Source: an uncultured Selenomonadales bacterium (GTDB taxonomy: Bacteria; Bacillota; Negativicutes; Selenomonadales; Selenomonadaceae). Taken from it: a stretch of DNA of 37,484 nt. Location: the NCBI GenBank assembly GCA_947165405.1, contig CAMVAG010000001.1:1-37484 (forward strand), given 5' to 3'. Position 1 is the first letter of the stretch, and the number at the start of each line of letters is the position of its first letter. Below, in pieces: positions 8,706 through 16,925 of this stretch. The notes beneath the pieces are model-generated. The model did not search any database, was not told where the DNA came from, and saw only the letters and a program-made list of their open reading frames with translations. The position numbers were made by a program, and so were the translations under genes.

Positions 8706-9573
8706 ACAGCGGCTCTTTGCAAAAATCTATGAATGCTTGCGCCGCCTTCGAGACGTACTTTTCTTTTTTCCAAGCAAGTCCTATATCGACAAATATCGGT
8801 TCGTAAAACGGCACGGCTTTTATGTCCGCCGCGTTTTCGCAAATGAAGTCCAACAAAAATGCTATTCCGACTTTGTGCGCGACGAGCCCTTTTATCGTGA
8901 CGATTTGGCTTGACTCAAGCACGGTGCGCGGCGAAATTTTCAGCGCGGACAATTTCTCTTGAACGACCTCGCGAAGATAGGCTCCTTCCTTCATCATGAT
9001 TAAATCGGATTTTGCAATGTCTTTGGGCGTTATCTTCGTTTTTTCGGCAAGCGGGCTGTCGTGCGCCACGCAAACCATCAGTTGGTTGCGGCTCATTTCC
9101 AATACGTTGAGATTCGGGGCGGATTCGGGGATGATTATAATTCCAAAGTCGAGTTCGTCGCTTTCCAATTTTTCGCGAATGGTCAGCGAGCCTTCCTCGA
9201 ACAACAACACGTCCAGTTTCGGATGAATTCTTCGGAAGCCGGAAAAAACTTTCGGGAAAAGATACGCGCCCATCATCGGCGGGATTCCGATTTTGATTGT
9301 GCCCTTTTGCAGTTGCTTGTAGTCGTTGACTTCAAGCACGGCGTCCTCGATGTTCCTCAAGGCAAGTTCGATTCGCTTGAGAAAAACTGTTCCTTCGGGC
9401 GTCAAGGTAAGTTGTTTTTGACTTCTGTCGAAGAGCTGAACGCCCAGTTCCGCTTCAAGTTTTTTTATTGCAACGGTGATGTTCGGCTGTGAAACTCGAA
9501 GTTTTTGCGCGGCGCGTGTGATGTTTTTCAGGCGGCTTGCCATCTGAAAATACTCAAGTTGTCTCAGCTCCAT
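8704..9573 (-). CDS. LysR-family transcriptional regulator
   Basis: 289 aa. N-terminal winged helix-turn-helix of about 60 residues beginning MELRQLEYFQ, with the family's A-A-x-x-L-x-(V/I)-S-Q-P-x-I-(S/T) recognition helix (AAQKLRVSQPNIT) and the following L-E-x-E-L-G-x-x-L-F-x-R stretch. The C-terminal part is the periplasmic-binding-protein-like effector domain. GGAAGTGA precedes the ATG. Transcribed away from the ABC ATPase gene at 9813 across a 240-bp spacer. LysR proteins commonly control the divergent neighbour, so that gene is one candidate target. The effector cannot be read from sequence. Confidence 0.9.
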   Translation of the reverse strand: MELRQLEYFQMASRLKNITRAAQKLRVSQPNITVAIKKLEAELGVQLFDRSQKQLTLTPEGTVFLKRIELALRNIEDAVLEVNDYKQLQKGTIKIGIPPMMGAYLFPKVFSGFRRIHPKLDVLLFEEGSLTIREKLESDELDFGIIIIPESAPNLNVLEMSRNQLMVCVAHDSPLAEKTKITPKDIAKSDLIMMKEGAYLREVVQEKLSALKISPRTVLESSQIVTIKGLVAHKVGIAFLLDFICENAADIKAVPFYEPIFVDIGLAWKKEKYVSKAAQAFIDFCKEPL

Positions 9574-9588
9574 TTTGAATCACTTCCT

Positions 9589-9618
9589 TTGCTTGCAGAG
9601 TAAATAATCGGTTATAAT
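9589..9618 (+). promoter_or_regulatory. Possible promoter facing the ABC ATPase gene
   Basis: TTGCTT (9589-9594) and a perfect TATAAT (9613-9618) with 18 bp spacing. It would give a leader of nearly 190 nt that includes the three hairpins at 9665-9770. Confidence 0.4.
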
Positions 9619-9664
9619 TGCGATTTATATTTTACACTGTTACAATTTGCCTTGCAAGTTTCTT

Positions 9665-9770
9665 CATACTTTCTTTGTCGGCGTCAAAGAAAGTATGCAA
9701 AGAAAGACGCTTTGACCGGCTGTAAAAACATCCATGTTTTTAACGCCGGCGGCCGTCGTCCGTGACGGCC
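9665..9770. repeat. Three consecutive inverted repeats in the LysR/ABC spacer
   Basis: Hairpin 1: 13-bp perfect arms (9665-9677, 9685-9697; CATACTTTCTTTG and its complement) with a 7-nt loop. Hairpin 2: 9716-9749, 9 bp around a CC loop plus an outer CCGGC/GCCGG stem across a 2x2 mismatch. Hairpin 3: GGCCGTC/GACGGCC (9751-9757, 9764-9770), followed by GGGTTTT. None encodes a recognisable peptide. They could be a leader-RNA structure, an attenuator or a dispersed palindromic repeat. The rest of the 9574-9812 spacer holds the possible promoter and the ABC gene's ribosome site. Confidence 0.6.
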
Positions 9771-9812
9771 GGGTTTTCACTACCCGCGATTATTTTTGGG
9801 GAGGATTAATTA

Positions 9813-10517
9813 ATGATTGAACTTTGCAATGTTGAAAAAGTTTTCGGTCAAGTGCGGGCGGTCGATAAGTTGAGCTTTGAAATTTTTCGCGGCGAGGTCT
9901 TCGGGCTTTTGGGCAAAAACGGTGCCGGCAAAACCACAACGATAAAAATGTTGACGTTGCAACTCAAGCCGACGGCGGGCGAAATTTTTTTCGAGGGACA
10001 AGCAATCGGCGGCAACGAAATTTTTATCAAGAGTTTGCTCGGAATTGTGCCGCAACATTTGAACTTCGACCAAGACTTGACGGTTGAGGAAAATTTGGAA
10101 TTGCATGCGCGACTTCATCACTTGAAAAAATTTGAACGCCGCGAGCGCATTGACGAGCTTTTGAAATTCGTGGAGCTTGAAAGAGTTCGCAAGTCTTTCG
10201 TGAGAGAATTATCGGGCGGCATGAAACGACGTTTGTTAATCGTCCGCGCACTGATTCATCGCCCGAAAATTTTATTCCTCGACGAGCCGACCGTTGCGCT
10301 TGACCCGCAAGTCCGCCGAAAAATTTGGGAGCTGATAAAAAATTTAAAGGCGCGAGGAATCACAATCGTTTTGACGACGCATTACATTGAGGAGGCAGAG
10401 TCTCTTTGCGACCGCGTGGCAATTTTAAATCGCGGGAAGTTGGCGGCACTTGACACGACGAAAAATCTTTGCGCGGAAAAATCTTTGGAAGAAAAATTTA
10501 TCGAGCTGACCAAATAA
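9813..10517 (+). CDS. ABC transporter ATP-binding protein
   Basis: 234 aa ATPase subunit of an ABC transporter of the CcmA/DrrA exporter-like type. Walker A is GKNGAGKTT (about 34-42), the signature is LSGGMKRR, Walker B is ILFLDEPT followed by ALDP, and the switch His is in T-T-H-Y. GGGGAGG lies 8-9 nt before the ATG. No membrane permease gene is adjacent: the next gene is convergent and a terminator follows at once. It must therefore pair with a permease encoded elsewhere, or be a remnant of a larger operon. Substrate unknown. Confidence 0.9.
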   Translation: MIELCNVEKVFGQVRAVDKLSFEIFRGEVFGLLGKNGAGKTTTIKMLTLQLKPTAGEIFFEGQAIGGNEIFIKSLLGIVPQHLNFDQDLTVEENLELHARLHHLKKFERRERIDELLKFVELERVRKSFVRELSGGMKRRLLIVRALIHRPKILFLDEPTVALDPQVRRKIWELIKNLKARGITIVLTTHYIEEAESLCDRVAILNRGKLAALDTTKNLCAEKSLEEKFIELTK

Positions 10518-10520
10518 AAA

Positions 10521-10548
10521 ATCCCTCCCGTTTGAGAGGGATTTTTTT
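10521..10548. terminator. Bidirectional terminator between the ABC gene and pheA
   Basis: ATCCCTC/GAGGGAT stem with A-tract on one side and seven T on the other, placed between two convergent stop codons. Confidence 0.85.
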
Positions 10549-11398
10549 AAGCGTGTATGACGGGGAAGACGCCGAGATTTTTCAGCCAAATGCTCCTGTC
10601 GTAAACCGCCTTAATCGATTCGCGCAGAGCCTCTTCGCCGGCGTCTGTTTCCAAGTCGAAGAAAAAAATATACGCGCCGAGAATCGTTCGGGCAGGTCGT
10701 GATTCGATTCGGGTCATGTTCACGCCGCGTGAGGCAAATTCTTGAAGGACTTCGCAAAGAGAACCGGCACGCGAGCCGTCGATTTGGCAGATAATCAAAA
10801 CTTTATCGCCGTCGAAATTTTCAATCGGTGAGGCGTCGCGAGGGCGGTAAGTGATTTCAAAAAAGCGCGTGAAGTTGTTCGGGTTGTCTTGAATGTCTTT
10901 TGCGGCGATTGCGAGCCCGTTGAGTTTGCCGGCGCGTTCGGTGCAGATTGCGGCAAAATTTTCTTCGGAAGCGGCAACCAACTCTGCGGCGCGGGCAGTC
11001 GAGGTCGTCGAAATAATTTCGGCGTCGGGAAAATTTTCATGGATAAATTTTCTGCACTGCGCGAGCGGTTGAGCATGAGAAAAAATTTTTTTGATTGCCT
11101 TCGTGTCGACGAGCGGTTTTGTCATTAAAAAATTTTTGACTTTCCAAACAAGTTCACGCGAAATTTTTAAAGTGTCGCTCCTCGCCAAAGTGTCGAGCGT
11201 GATGTTTATCGAACCTTCCAGCGAATTTTCTACGGGCACAAGTCCCGCGTCCAATCTTCTTTCCTTGACCGCCGTCAATACCTCGAAGATGTCAGCGCAG
11301 ATTTCCAAACGATAATCTTCCCGCGAAAATTTTTTCAGCCAAAGAGCCGCCTCTTCCGAGTGTGTGCCCTTCGGTCCGAGTATTCCCAATTTCTTCAT
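10547..11398 (-). CDS. pheA: Prephenate dehydratase
   Basis: 283 aa from the ATG at 11398, which has AGGTGA a few bases upstream; the GTG three codons earlier lies inside that ribosome site. Converts prephenate to phenylpyruvate in phenylalanine synthesis. Seen: N-terminal L-G-P-x-G-T-(H/F)-S motif (LGPKGTHS), the N-S-x-E-G-S segment in the substrate cleft, T-S-T-A-R-A-A, and the catalytic T-R-F motif (NNFTRFFE). A C-terminal ACT domain with E-S-R-P (about 190-275) is the phenylalanine-sensing part, so feedback inhibition is likely. There is no chorismate mutase domain, so it is the monofunctional form. Starts about 9 nt after the exonuclease gene and shares its transcript. Confidence 0.93.
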   Translation of the reverse strand: MKKLGILGPKGTHSEEAALWLKKFSREDYRLEICADIFEVLTAVKERRLDAGLVPVENSLEGSINITLDTLARSDTLKISRELVWKVKNFLMTKPLVDTKAIKKIFSHAQPLAQCRKFIHENFPDAEIISTTSTARAAELVAASEENFAAICTERAGKLNGLAIAAKDIQDNPNNFTRFFEITYRPRDASPIENFDGDKVLIICQIDGSRAGSLCEVLQEFASRGVNMTRIESRPARTILGAYIFFFDLETDAGEEALRESIKAVYDRSIWLKNLGVFPVIHA

Positions 11399-11407
11399 GT
11401 CAATCAC

Positions 11408-12061
11408 CTAATCAAATTTCAACTTCATGAGTTCGGGGTACTTGTCGCCGATTGATTGCGAAAGTTCTTTCGGCTTGAGCAAATCGATTACGGGTTGCAT
11501 GACGCGGAAAAATTCTTCGTCGTCTTGAAGCAGCGCGAGGATTGCGGCGGCGTTTGCGGCGTCGGCAAGGGCGGTGTGTTGCGTGCCCTCGAAGTCGCGA
11601 TTCATTGCGCCGATTGCGTGTTTGAGTGCCAAGCTTGAATGCAAACCGATTCTGTCGTCGAACGCCTTCTGCAAATCTTGCCACTGCTGCTCCAGCTTGC
11701 CGATGTTGTATTTCGGCATTTTGAATTTGCATTCGGCTTTGAGCTGATTGATATCCGAATTGCTCCACGAATAAAGCGTCATGTCCCACGTGCCGATCCA
11801 ATCCATAAAATTTTGAAAGGCTTCGGGGAAGGTCGGCTTGTCAGCGACGGTCTCTTGAGTTATGCCCGTGAGCTTGGTGATATGCTTGGTTATCTCGCCG
11901 TATTCGGGCTTGACGTAGCATTGAAATTCGTCGACAAGATTATAATCATCGTCGAGCTTGACCGCGCCGATTTCTATAACCTCGTCCGTTGTAAATCGGC
12001 GCACGTCTTTAAAAGTTTTGCTGACCGGATTCATTTCCAAATCAATCACAATGTGAACCAA
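11408..12061 (-). CDS. DEDDh-type 3'-5' exonuclease family protein
   Basis: 217 aa from a TTG at 12061, chosen because GGAGGT (12074-12069) lies 7 nt upstream; the ATG five codons earlier overlaps that ribosome site. An RNase T/DnaQ-fold nuclease resembling the KapD/ERI-1 group. Acidic metal ligands: D-x-E in the first strand (VIDLEMN), an Asp in the S-N-S-D segment of the middle region, and the final H-x4-D motif (HTALAD), which defines the DEDDh class. The KapD-like length and absence of other domains argue against a polymerase III epsilon subunit. Substrate (RNA or DNA) cannot be decided. It heads an operon with pheA. Confidence 0.8.
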   Translation of the reverse strand: MVHIVIDLEMNPVSKTFKDVRRFTTDEVIEIGAVKLDDDYNLVDEFQCYVKPEYGEITKHITKLTGITQETVADKPTFPEAFQNFMDWIGTWDMTLYSWSNSDINQLKAECKFKMPKYNIGKLEQQWQDLQKAFDDRIGLHSSLALKHAIGAMNRDFEGTQHTALADAANAAAILALLQDDEEFFRVMQPVIDLLKPKELSQSIGDKYPELMKLKFD

Positions 12062-12074
12062 AATTTCAACCTCC

Positions 12075-12110
12075 ATTCCTAATTCCTCATTCCTAATTCC
12101 TAATTAATTG
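12075..12110. repeat. Dispersed ATTCCTAATTCC-type repeat, copy 1
   Basis: A run of related octamers (ATTCCTAA, ATTCCTCA) directly upstream of the exonuclease ribosome site. Its first 31 nt match 30969-30999 at 30 of 31 positions; that second copy is inside a coding region. Confidence 0.65.
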
Positions 12111-12188
12111 AAAATATCCTGCCGAAAAATTTGCAGGATTGCAACAGACAATCCGACAGCAAGAAAACTTTCAACATATGCGGCGCGG

Positions 12189-12217
12189 TTTACTTTTTCA
12201 TAGCGGCGTGCTATAAT
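12189..12217 (+). promoter_or_regulatory. Promoter of the PFOR gene
   Basis: TTTACT (12189-12194), a 17-bp spacer and perfect TATAAT (12212-12217) with an extended TGc just before it. About 50 bp upstream of the PFOR start, consistent with strong expression. Confidence 0.8.
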
Positions 12218-12265
12218 TCCTCGCAAATTTATTTTCCAATGTTGAGAGGAGAGCTTCGAAAGTTT

Positions 12266-15200
12266 ATGGCAAAAAAAATGAAGACGATGGACGGCAACCA
12301 AGCGGCGGCGTATGTATCTTACGCATTCACGGATGTCGCCGCGATTTATCCGATAACGCCGTCGTCGCCTATGGCTGAAGATGTGGACGTTATGGCGGCT
12401 AAGGGCGTCAAAAATATTTTCGGACAAAAAGTTCGTCTGGTCGAGCTGCAATCGGAAGGCGGCGCGGCAGGAACGGTTCACGGCTCGTTGCAGGCGGGCG
12501 CACTCACGACGACTTACACGGCGTCGCAAGGCTTCCTGCTCATGATTCCGAATCTTTACAAAATCGCGGGCGAACAACTTCCCGGCGTCTTCCATGTTTC
12601 TGCGCGGGCACTGGCAACTTCAACGCTTTCAATCTTCGGCGATCATCAAGACGTTATGGCGGCTCGTCAAACGGGTTGTGCAATGTTCGCCGAATCAAGC
12701 GTGCAAGAAGTTATGGACTTGTCGGCAGTGGCGCACCTCGCGGCTATCAAAGGACGCATTCCGTTTATAAATTTCTTTGACGGCTTCCGCACCTCGCATG
12801 AGATTCAAAAGATTGAGCTGATTGATTACGCAGACCTCGCAAAGCTTTTGGACTTCGACGCCGTGAACAAATTCCGCCGCAACGCACTCAATCCCGACCA
12901 TCCCGTCATGCGCGGCACGGCAACCAATCCCGATGTTTACTTCCAGATTCGTGAGACCGTCAACAACAACTATGACCGCTTGCCCGACCTCGTCGAAGAG
13001 ATTATGGCGGAAGTGGCTAAGGTTACCGGGCGCGTTCATCATGTTTTCGACTACAGCGGCGCACCCGATGCCGAACGTGTCATTATCGCAATCGGTTCCG
13101 GCTGTCAAACTGCAAACGAGGCGGCGGCTTACCTCAACGCGCAAGGCGAAAAAGTCGGCGTCGTCAGCGTGCATTTGTATCGCCCGTTCAGCGTCAAACA
13201 TTTCCTTAACGCAATTCCCAAGACCGTCAAGAAAATCGCTGTCCTTGACCGCACAAAGGAAAGCGGCTCTGTCGGCGAACCTCTTTATCTTGACGTTAAA
13301 GCCGCTTATTATGATGTTGCCGATAAACCCGTTATCGTCGGCGGACGTTTTGGTCTCGGCGGCAAAGACACCACGCCCGACCAGTTGCTTGCCGTCTTTG
13401 AAGAACTCAAAAAAGATTCGCCGCTCAACGGTTTCACAATCGGTATCAATGACGACGTTTCAAATAAATCCCTCGCGACCGCTCATCATGACGTTGACCT
13501 CACGCCCGAAGGAACGACCGCTTGCAAATTCTGGGGGCTCGGCTCGGACGGAACCGTCGGCGCGAACAAATCTGCCATTAAAATTATCGGAGACAACACA
13601 AAACTTTATGCGCAGGCTTATTTCGCTTACGATTCAAAAAAATCCGGCGGCATTACCATGAGCCATTTGCGCTTCGGTGAAAAGCCGATAACCTCGCCTT
13701 ATCTTATCACCAAACCCGATTTCGTTTCCTGTTCGCAGAAAAGCTACGTTCATCATTACAATTTAATCGCGGGCATGAAACGCGGCGGCATTTTCCTTTT
13801 GAATACCGATTGGAGCGACGAAAAGCTCGGTCATAAACTCAAGCCCGCAATGAAACGCTACATTGCCGAAAACGATATTCAAGTTTACACCGTCAACGCC
13901 GTGAAAATCGCGGGCGAACTCGGTCTCGGCGGACGCTTCAATATGGTAATGCAAGCCGCCTTCTTCAAGCTGGCGAATATCATTCCGATTGACGAGGCCG
14001 TTAAATATCTTAAAGACGCCGTCGAAAAATCTTACGGCTCGAAGGGACAAAACGTCGTCGACATGAACTGCGGCGCGATTGATAAAGGTATCGAGGCTCT
14101 GCACAAAGTCGACACGAGCACTTGGGACGTTGAAGATACGAGCATGAATCACAAGTCGCGGCAAGTTGACCCGCCCGAATTTATCAGCGAAGTTCAAAAC
14201 GTCATGAACCGTCAAGAGGGCGATGAACTTTCCGTCAGCAAATTCGTCGGGCTCGCGGACGGCACTTTCCCCGTCGGCGGCACCGCTTACGAAAAACGCG
14301 GCACGGCTATCAAAGTTCCGGCTTGGGATAAATCAAAATGCATCGGTTGCAATCAATGTTCGTTCGTGTGTCCTCACGCGGCGATTCGCCCGATTCTCAC
14401 GACCGAAGACGAACTTAAAAATGCGCCCGAAGGTATGGAATCAATCCCCTCGAAAATTTCTCGCGGCAAATATAATTTGACAATCTCCGTTTCGACTTAC
14501 GACTGCTTGGGTTGCGGCAACTGCGCTCAAGTTTGTCCGAAGCAAGCTTTGACAATGGTGCCCTTCAACGATGCGGCGAAGGCTCGTCAAAAAATTTTCG
14601 ACTACGGTGTTAAACTTCCGCCGAAAGAAAATCCGACGAAGAAAACGACCGTTATCGGCAGCCAATTCGAACAGCCGCTCTTTGAATTCAGCGGTGCCTG
14701 CGCGGGCTGCGGCGAAACTCCTTACGCAAAACTTTTGACGCAACTTTTCGGCGACCGCATGATGATTGCAAACGCAACGGGTTGCTCGTCGATTTGGGGC
14801 GCGTCTGCTCCCGCCATGCCCTATACAAAAAATTTCAACGGTCACGGTCCGGCTTGGGGCAATTCACTTTTCGAAGACAATGCGGAATACGGCTTGGGCA
14901 TGTTCCTCGGCGTCAAGGCGATTCGTGAATCACTTGCAAGCGATGTTGAAAAAGTTCTTGCCGAAAATATTTCCGACGAACTCAAAGCCGCGTTGACTGA
15001 TTGGAAAGAAAATCTCAACGTCAGCGAAAACACTCGCGAACGCGCCGATAAGTTGACGGCTCTGCTTGAGGCTCAAAAGGGCGATAACGTTCTGCTCAAT
15101 AAAATTTATGACAACCGCGATTTCTTTGTTAAGCGTTCGCAATGGATACTCGGCGGCGACGGCTGGGCTTACGACATCGGCTACGGCGGGCTCGATCACG

Positions 15201-15787
15201 TTTTGGCAAGCGGCGAAGATATTAACGTCTTCGTCTTCGACACGGAAGTTTATTCCAACACGGGCGGTCAAGCTTCAAAGGCAACACCGGCTGCGGCTAT
15301 CGCTCAATTCGCGGCGACCGGCAAGAAGACCAAGAAAAAAGATTTGGGCAAGATGGCAATGAGCTACGGCTACGTTTATGTTGCGCAAGTTTCAATGGGC
15401 GCAGACCAAAATCAGTTGCTCAAAGCGATAACGGAGGCGGAAGCTTATCCCGGACCGTCGTTGATTGTTGCCTACTCGCCTTGCATAAATCACGGTATCA
15501 GAAAAGGCATGGGCTCTTCGCAACTCGAAGGCAAGCTTGCGGTTCAGTGCGGCTATTGGGCGAATTGGCGTTACAATCCTCAACTCGTCGGCACCGGCAA
15601 AAATCCTTTCACGCTCGACAGCAAGGATCCCGACTTCAGCAAGTTCCAAGAATTTTTGATGGGCGAAGTTCGTTATTCGTCTTTGAAAAGAAACTTCCCC
15701 GACGCCGCGCAGGCTCTCTTTGAAAAGACTCAACACGACGCAGAAGAACGCATTAACGGTTATAAAATTTTGGCAGGAAAGGTTTAA
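12266..15787 (+). CDS. nifJ: Pyruvate:ferredoxin (flavodoxin) oxidoreductase
   Basis: 1173 aa from the ATG at 12266, the usual length of the single-chain enzyme. GAGGAGAG lies 12 nt upstream; the open frame reaching further upstream runs through the promoter and is not used. Oxidises pyruvate with CoA to acetyl-CoA and CO2 and reduces ferredoxin, the central energy reaction of many anaerobes. Order of domains: N-terminal pyrimidine-binding region with Y-P-I-T-P-S-S, transketolase C-terminal-like domain, gamma domain, a 2x[4Fe-4S] ferredoxin domain (CIGCNQCSFVCP from residue 692 and CLGCGNCAQVCP from 747), then the TPP-binding domain with a proximal-cluster C-A-G-C-G-E, N-A-T-G-C and a D-G-W-A-Y-D-I-G segment. 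The leuB gene starts 3 nt after its stop. Confidence 0.96.
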   Translation: MAKKMKTMDGNQAAAYVSYAFTDVAAIYPITPSSPMAEDVDVMAAKGVKNIFGQKVRLVELQSEGGAAGTVHGSLQAGALTTTYTASQGFLLMIPNLYKIAGEQLPGVFHVSARALATSTLSIFGDHQDVMAARQTGCAMFAESSVQEVMDLSAVAHLAAIKGRIPFINFFDGFRTSHEIQKIELIDYADLAKLLDFDAVNKFRRNALNPDHPVMRGTATNPDVYFQIRETVNNNYDRLPDLVEEIMAEVAKVTGRVHHVFDYSGAPDAERVIIAIGSGCQTANEAAAYLNAQGEKVGVVSVHLYRPFSVKHFLNAIPKTVKKIAVLDRTKESGSVGEPLYLDVKAAYYDVADKPVIVGGRFGLGGKDTTPDQLLAVFEELKKDSPLNGFTIGINDDVSNKSLATAHHDVDLTPEGTTACKFWGLGSDGTVGANKSAIKIIGDNTKLYAQAYFAYDSKKSGGITMSHLRFGEKPITSPYLITKPDFVSCSQKSYVHHYNLIAGMKRGGIFLLNTDWSDEKLGHKLKPAMKRYIAENDIQVYTVNAVKIAGELGLGGRFNMVMQAAFFKLANIIPIDEAVKYLKDAVEKSYGSKGQNVVDMNCGAIDKGIEALHKVDTSTWDVEDTSMNHKSRQVDPPEFISEVQNVMNRQEGDELSVSKFVGLADGTFPVGGTAYEKRGTAIKVPAWDKSKCIGCNQCSFVCPHAAIRPILTTEDELKNAPEGMESIPSKISRGKYNLTISVSTYDCLGCGNCAQVCPKQALTMVPFNDAAKARQKIFDYGVKLPPKENPTKKTTVIGSQFEQPLFEFSGACAGCGETPYAKLLTQLFGDRMMIANATGCSSIWGASAPAMPYTKNFNGHGPAWGNSLFEDNAEYGLGMFLGVKAIRESLASDVEKVLAENISDELKAALTDWKENLNVSENTRERADKLTALLEAQKGDNVLLNKIYDNRDFFVKRSQWILGGDGWAYDIGYGGLDHVLASGEDINVFVFDTEVYSNTGGQASKATPAAAIAQFAATGKKTKKKDLGKMAMSYGYVYVAQVSMGADQNQLLKAITEAEAYPGPSLIVAYSPCINHGIRKGMGSSQLEGKLAVQCGYWANWRYNPQLVGTGKNPFTLDSKDPDFSKFQEFLMGEVRYSSLKRNFPDAAQALFEKTQHDAEERINGYKILAGKV

Positions 15788-15790
15788 GCT

Positions 15791-16855
15791 ATGAAAAAAA
15801 TTATCGTGATACCCGGCGACGGAATCGGGCAGGAAATTACAAAATCCGCTGTCGAAGTTTTGAAGAAGGTCGACGAAAAATTTAATATCGGCTTGGAATT
15901 TGAGACACGCGACGCGGGCGGCACTTCCTATGAAAAATTCGGGACACCCTTAACTGACGAGGCACTTGACGCTTGCAAGAAAGCTGACGGCGTTTTGTTT
16001 GGAGCGGTCGGCGGCAAGAAATGGGATTCGTTGCCCGTGCACCTGCGCCCCGAAAAAGCTATCTTCGGTTTGCGCAAGGGCTTGGGGCTTTTTGCCAATC
16101 TTCGCCCGACAAAAGTTTATCCCGAATTGATTAATTCCTCGCCGCTCAAGCCCGAACTCGTCGGCGGCAGTGATTTGCTTATCGTTCGCGAACTCGTCGG
16201 AGGAATTTATTTCGGTCCTCGTTGCGAATCGGAAATCAAAGACGGCGTCGAGCAGGCTTGGGACACTGAAATTTATTCCGTGCCCGAAATCGAACGAATC
16301 ACAAAGCTTGCCTTCGAGACAGCCAAACTTCGTCGCGGCAAAGTCACCTCCGTCGACAAGGCGAACGTCCTCGCGGCAAGTCGTCTTTGGAGGAAAGTTG
16401 TCGTCGACGTTGCAAAAGATTTTCCCGAAGTCGAATTGAATCATCTTTACGTTGACAACGCGGCAATGCAACTTGTCCTCAACCCGAAGCAATTCGACGT
16501 TATCGTCACGAATAATATTTTCGGCGACATCCTAAGCGACGAAGCGGCGGTTATCGGCGGGTCAATCGGCTTGATGCCCAGCGCGTCTATCGGCGAACTC
16601 ACCAGCCTTTACGAACCGATTCACGGCTCCGCGCCCGACATTGCCGGCAAAGACATTGCAAACCCGATGGGCACGATTTTAAGCGCGGCGATGCTCCTTC
16701 GCTACAGCCTCAAAGAAGAGGCGGCGGCTCAAACAATCGAGGCGGCTATCGATAAAACTTTGGCGGACGGCTGGCGCACGGCGGATATTTTCACCGACGG
16801 CTTCAAAAAAATCGGCACCGCGCAAGCCACCGAAATTATCTGCAAAAATCTTTGA
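15791..16855 (+). CDS. leuB: 3-isopropylmalate dehydrogenase
   Basis: 354 aa. NAD-dependent oxidation and decarboxylation of 3-isopropylmalate in leucine synthesis. Seen: N-terminal I-P-G-D-G-I-G, the L-R-K-x-L-x-L-F-A-N-L-R-P stretch, V-R-E-L-x-G-G-I-Y-F-G substrate loop, V-D-K-A-N-V-L, and the N-x-F-G-D-I-L-S-D-E metal and NAD region followed by H-G-S-A-P-D-I-A-G. These favour LeuB over isocitrate or tartrate dehydrogenases. It is 3 nt downstream of the PFOR gene and clearly on the same transcript, with no other leu gene in view. That is an unusual setting; it may link leucine synthesis to the 2-oxoacid pool, but this is inference. Confidence 0.93.
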   Translation: MKKIIVIPGDGIGQEITKSAVEVLKKVDEKFNIGLEFETRDAGGTSYEKFGTPLTDEALDACKKADGVLFGAVGGKKWDSLPVHLRPEKAIFGLRKGLGLFANLRPTKVYPELINSSPLKPELVGGSDLLIVRELVGGIYFGPRCESEIKDGVEQAWDTEIYSVPEIERITKLAFETAKLRRGKVTSVDKANVLAASRLWRKVVVDVAKDFPEVELNHLYVDNAAMQLVLNPKQFDVIVTNNIFGDILSDEAAVIGGSIGLMPSASIGELTSLYEPIHGSAPDIAGKDIANPMGTILSAAMLLRYSLKEEAAAQTIEAAIDKTLADGWRTADIFTDGFKKIGTAQATEIICKNL

Positions 16856-16872
16856 ACGCATAAAAAATTTTT

Positions 16873-16898
16873 TCCCGTCAATGTGGCGGGATTTTTTT
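16873..16898 (+). terminator. Terminator after leuB
   Basis: TCCCGTC/GGCGGGA stem with loop AATGT and seven T, ending the PFOR-leuB unit. It belongs to the same CCCGTCAA hairpin type as those at 5494 and 6184. Confidence 0.85.
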
Positions 16899-16899
16899 A

Positions 16900-16908
16900 T
16901 GTTATAAT
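16900..16908 (+). promoter_or_regulatory. Extended -10 element of the rsmE-mtaB unit
   Basis: TGtTATAAT just past the leuB terminator and about 18 bp before the rsmE start. No good -35 box, which an extended -10 can compensate for. Confidence 0.55.
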
Positions 16909-16925
16909 CTGCGCGAGGTGAAAGC

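Noticed and set aside
12116..12139. Hairpin ATCCTGC/GCAGGAT upstream of the PFOR gene as a terminator
   Set aside because: A 7-bp stem with a 10-nt loop and no T-run on either strand; may be chance.
12104..12595. 163-codon minus-strand open frame at the PFOR 5' end
   Set aside because: Overlaps the PFOR promoter and start on the opposite strand; Arg-rich shadow composition.
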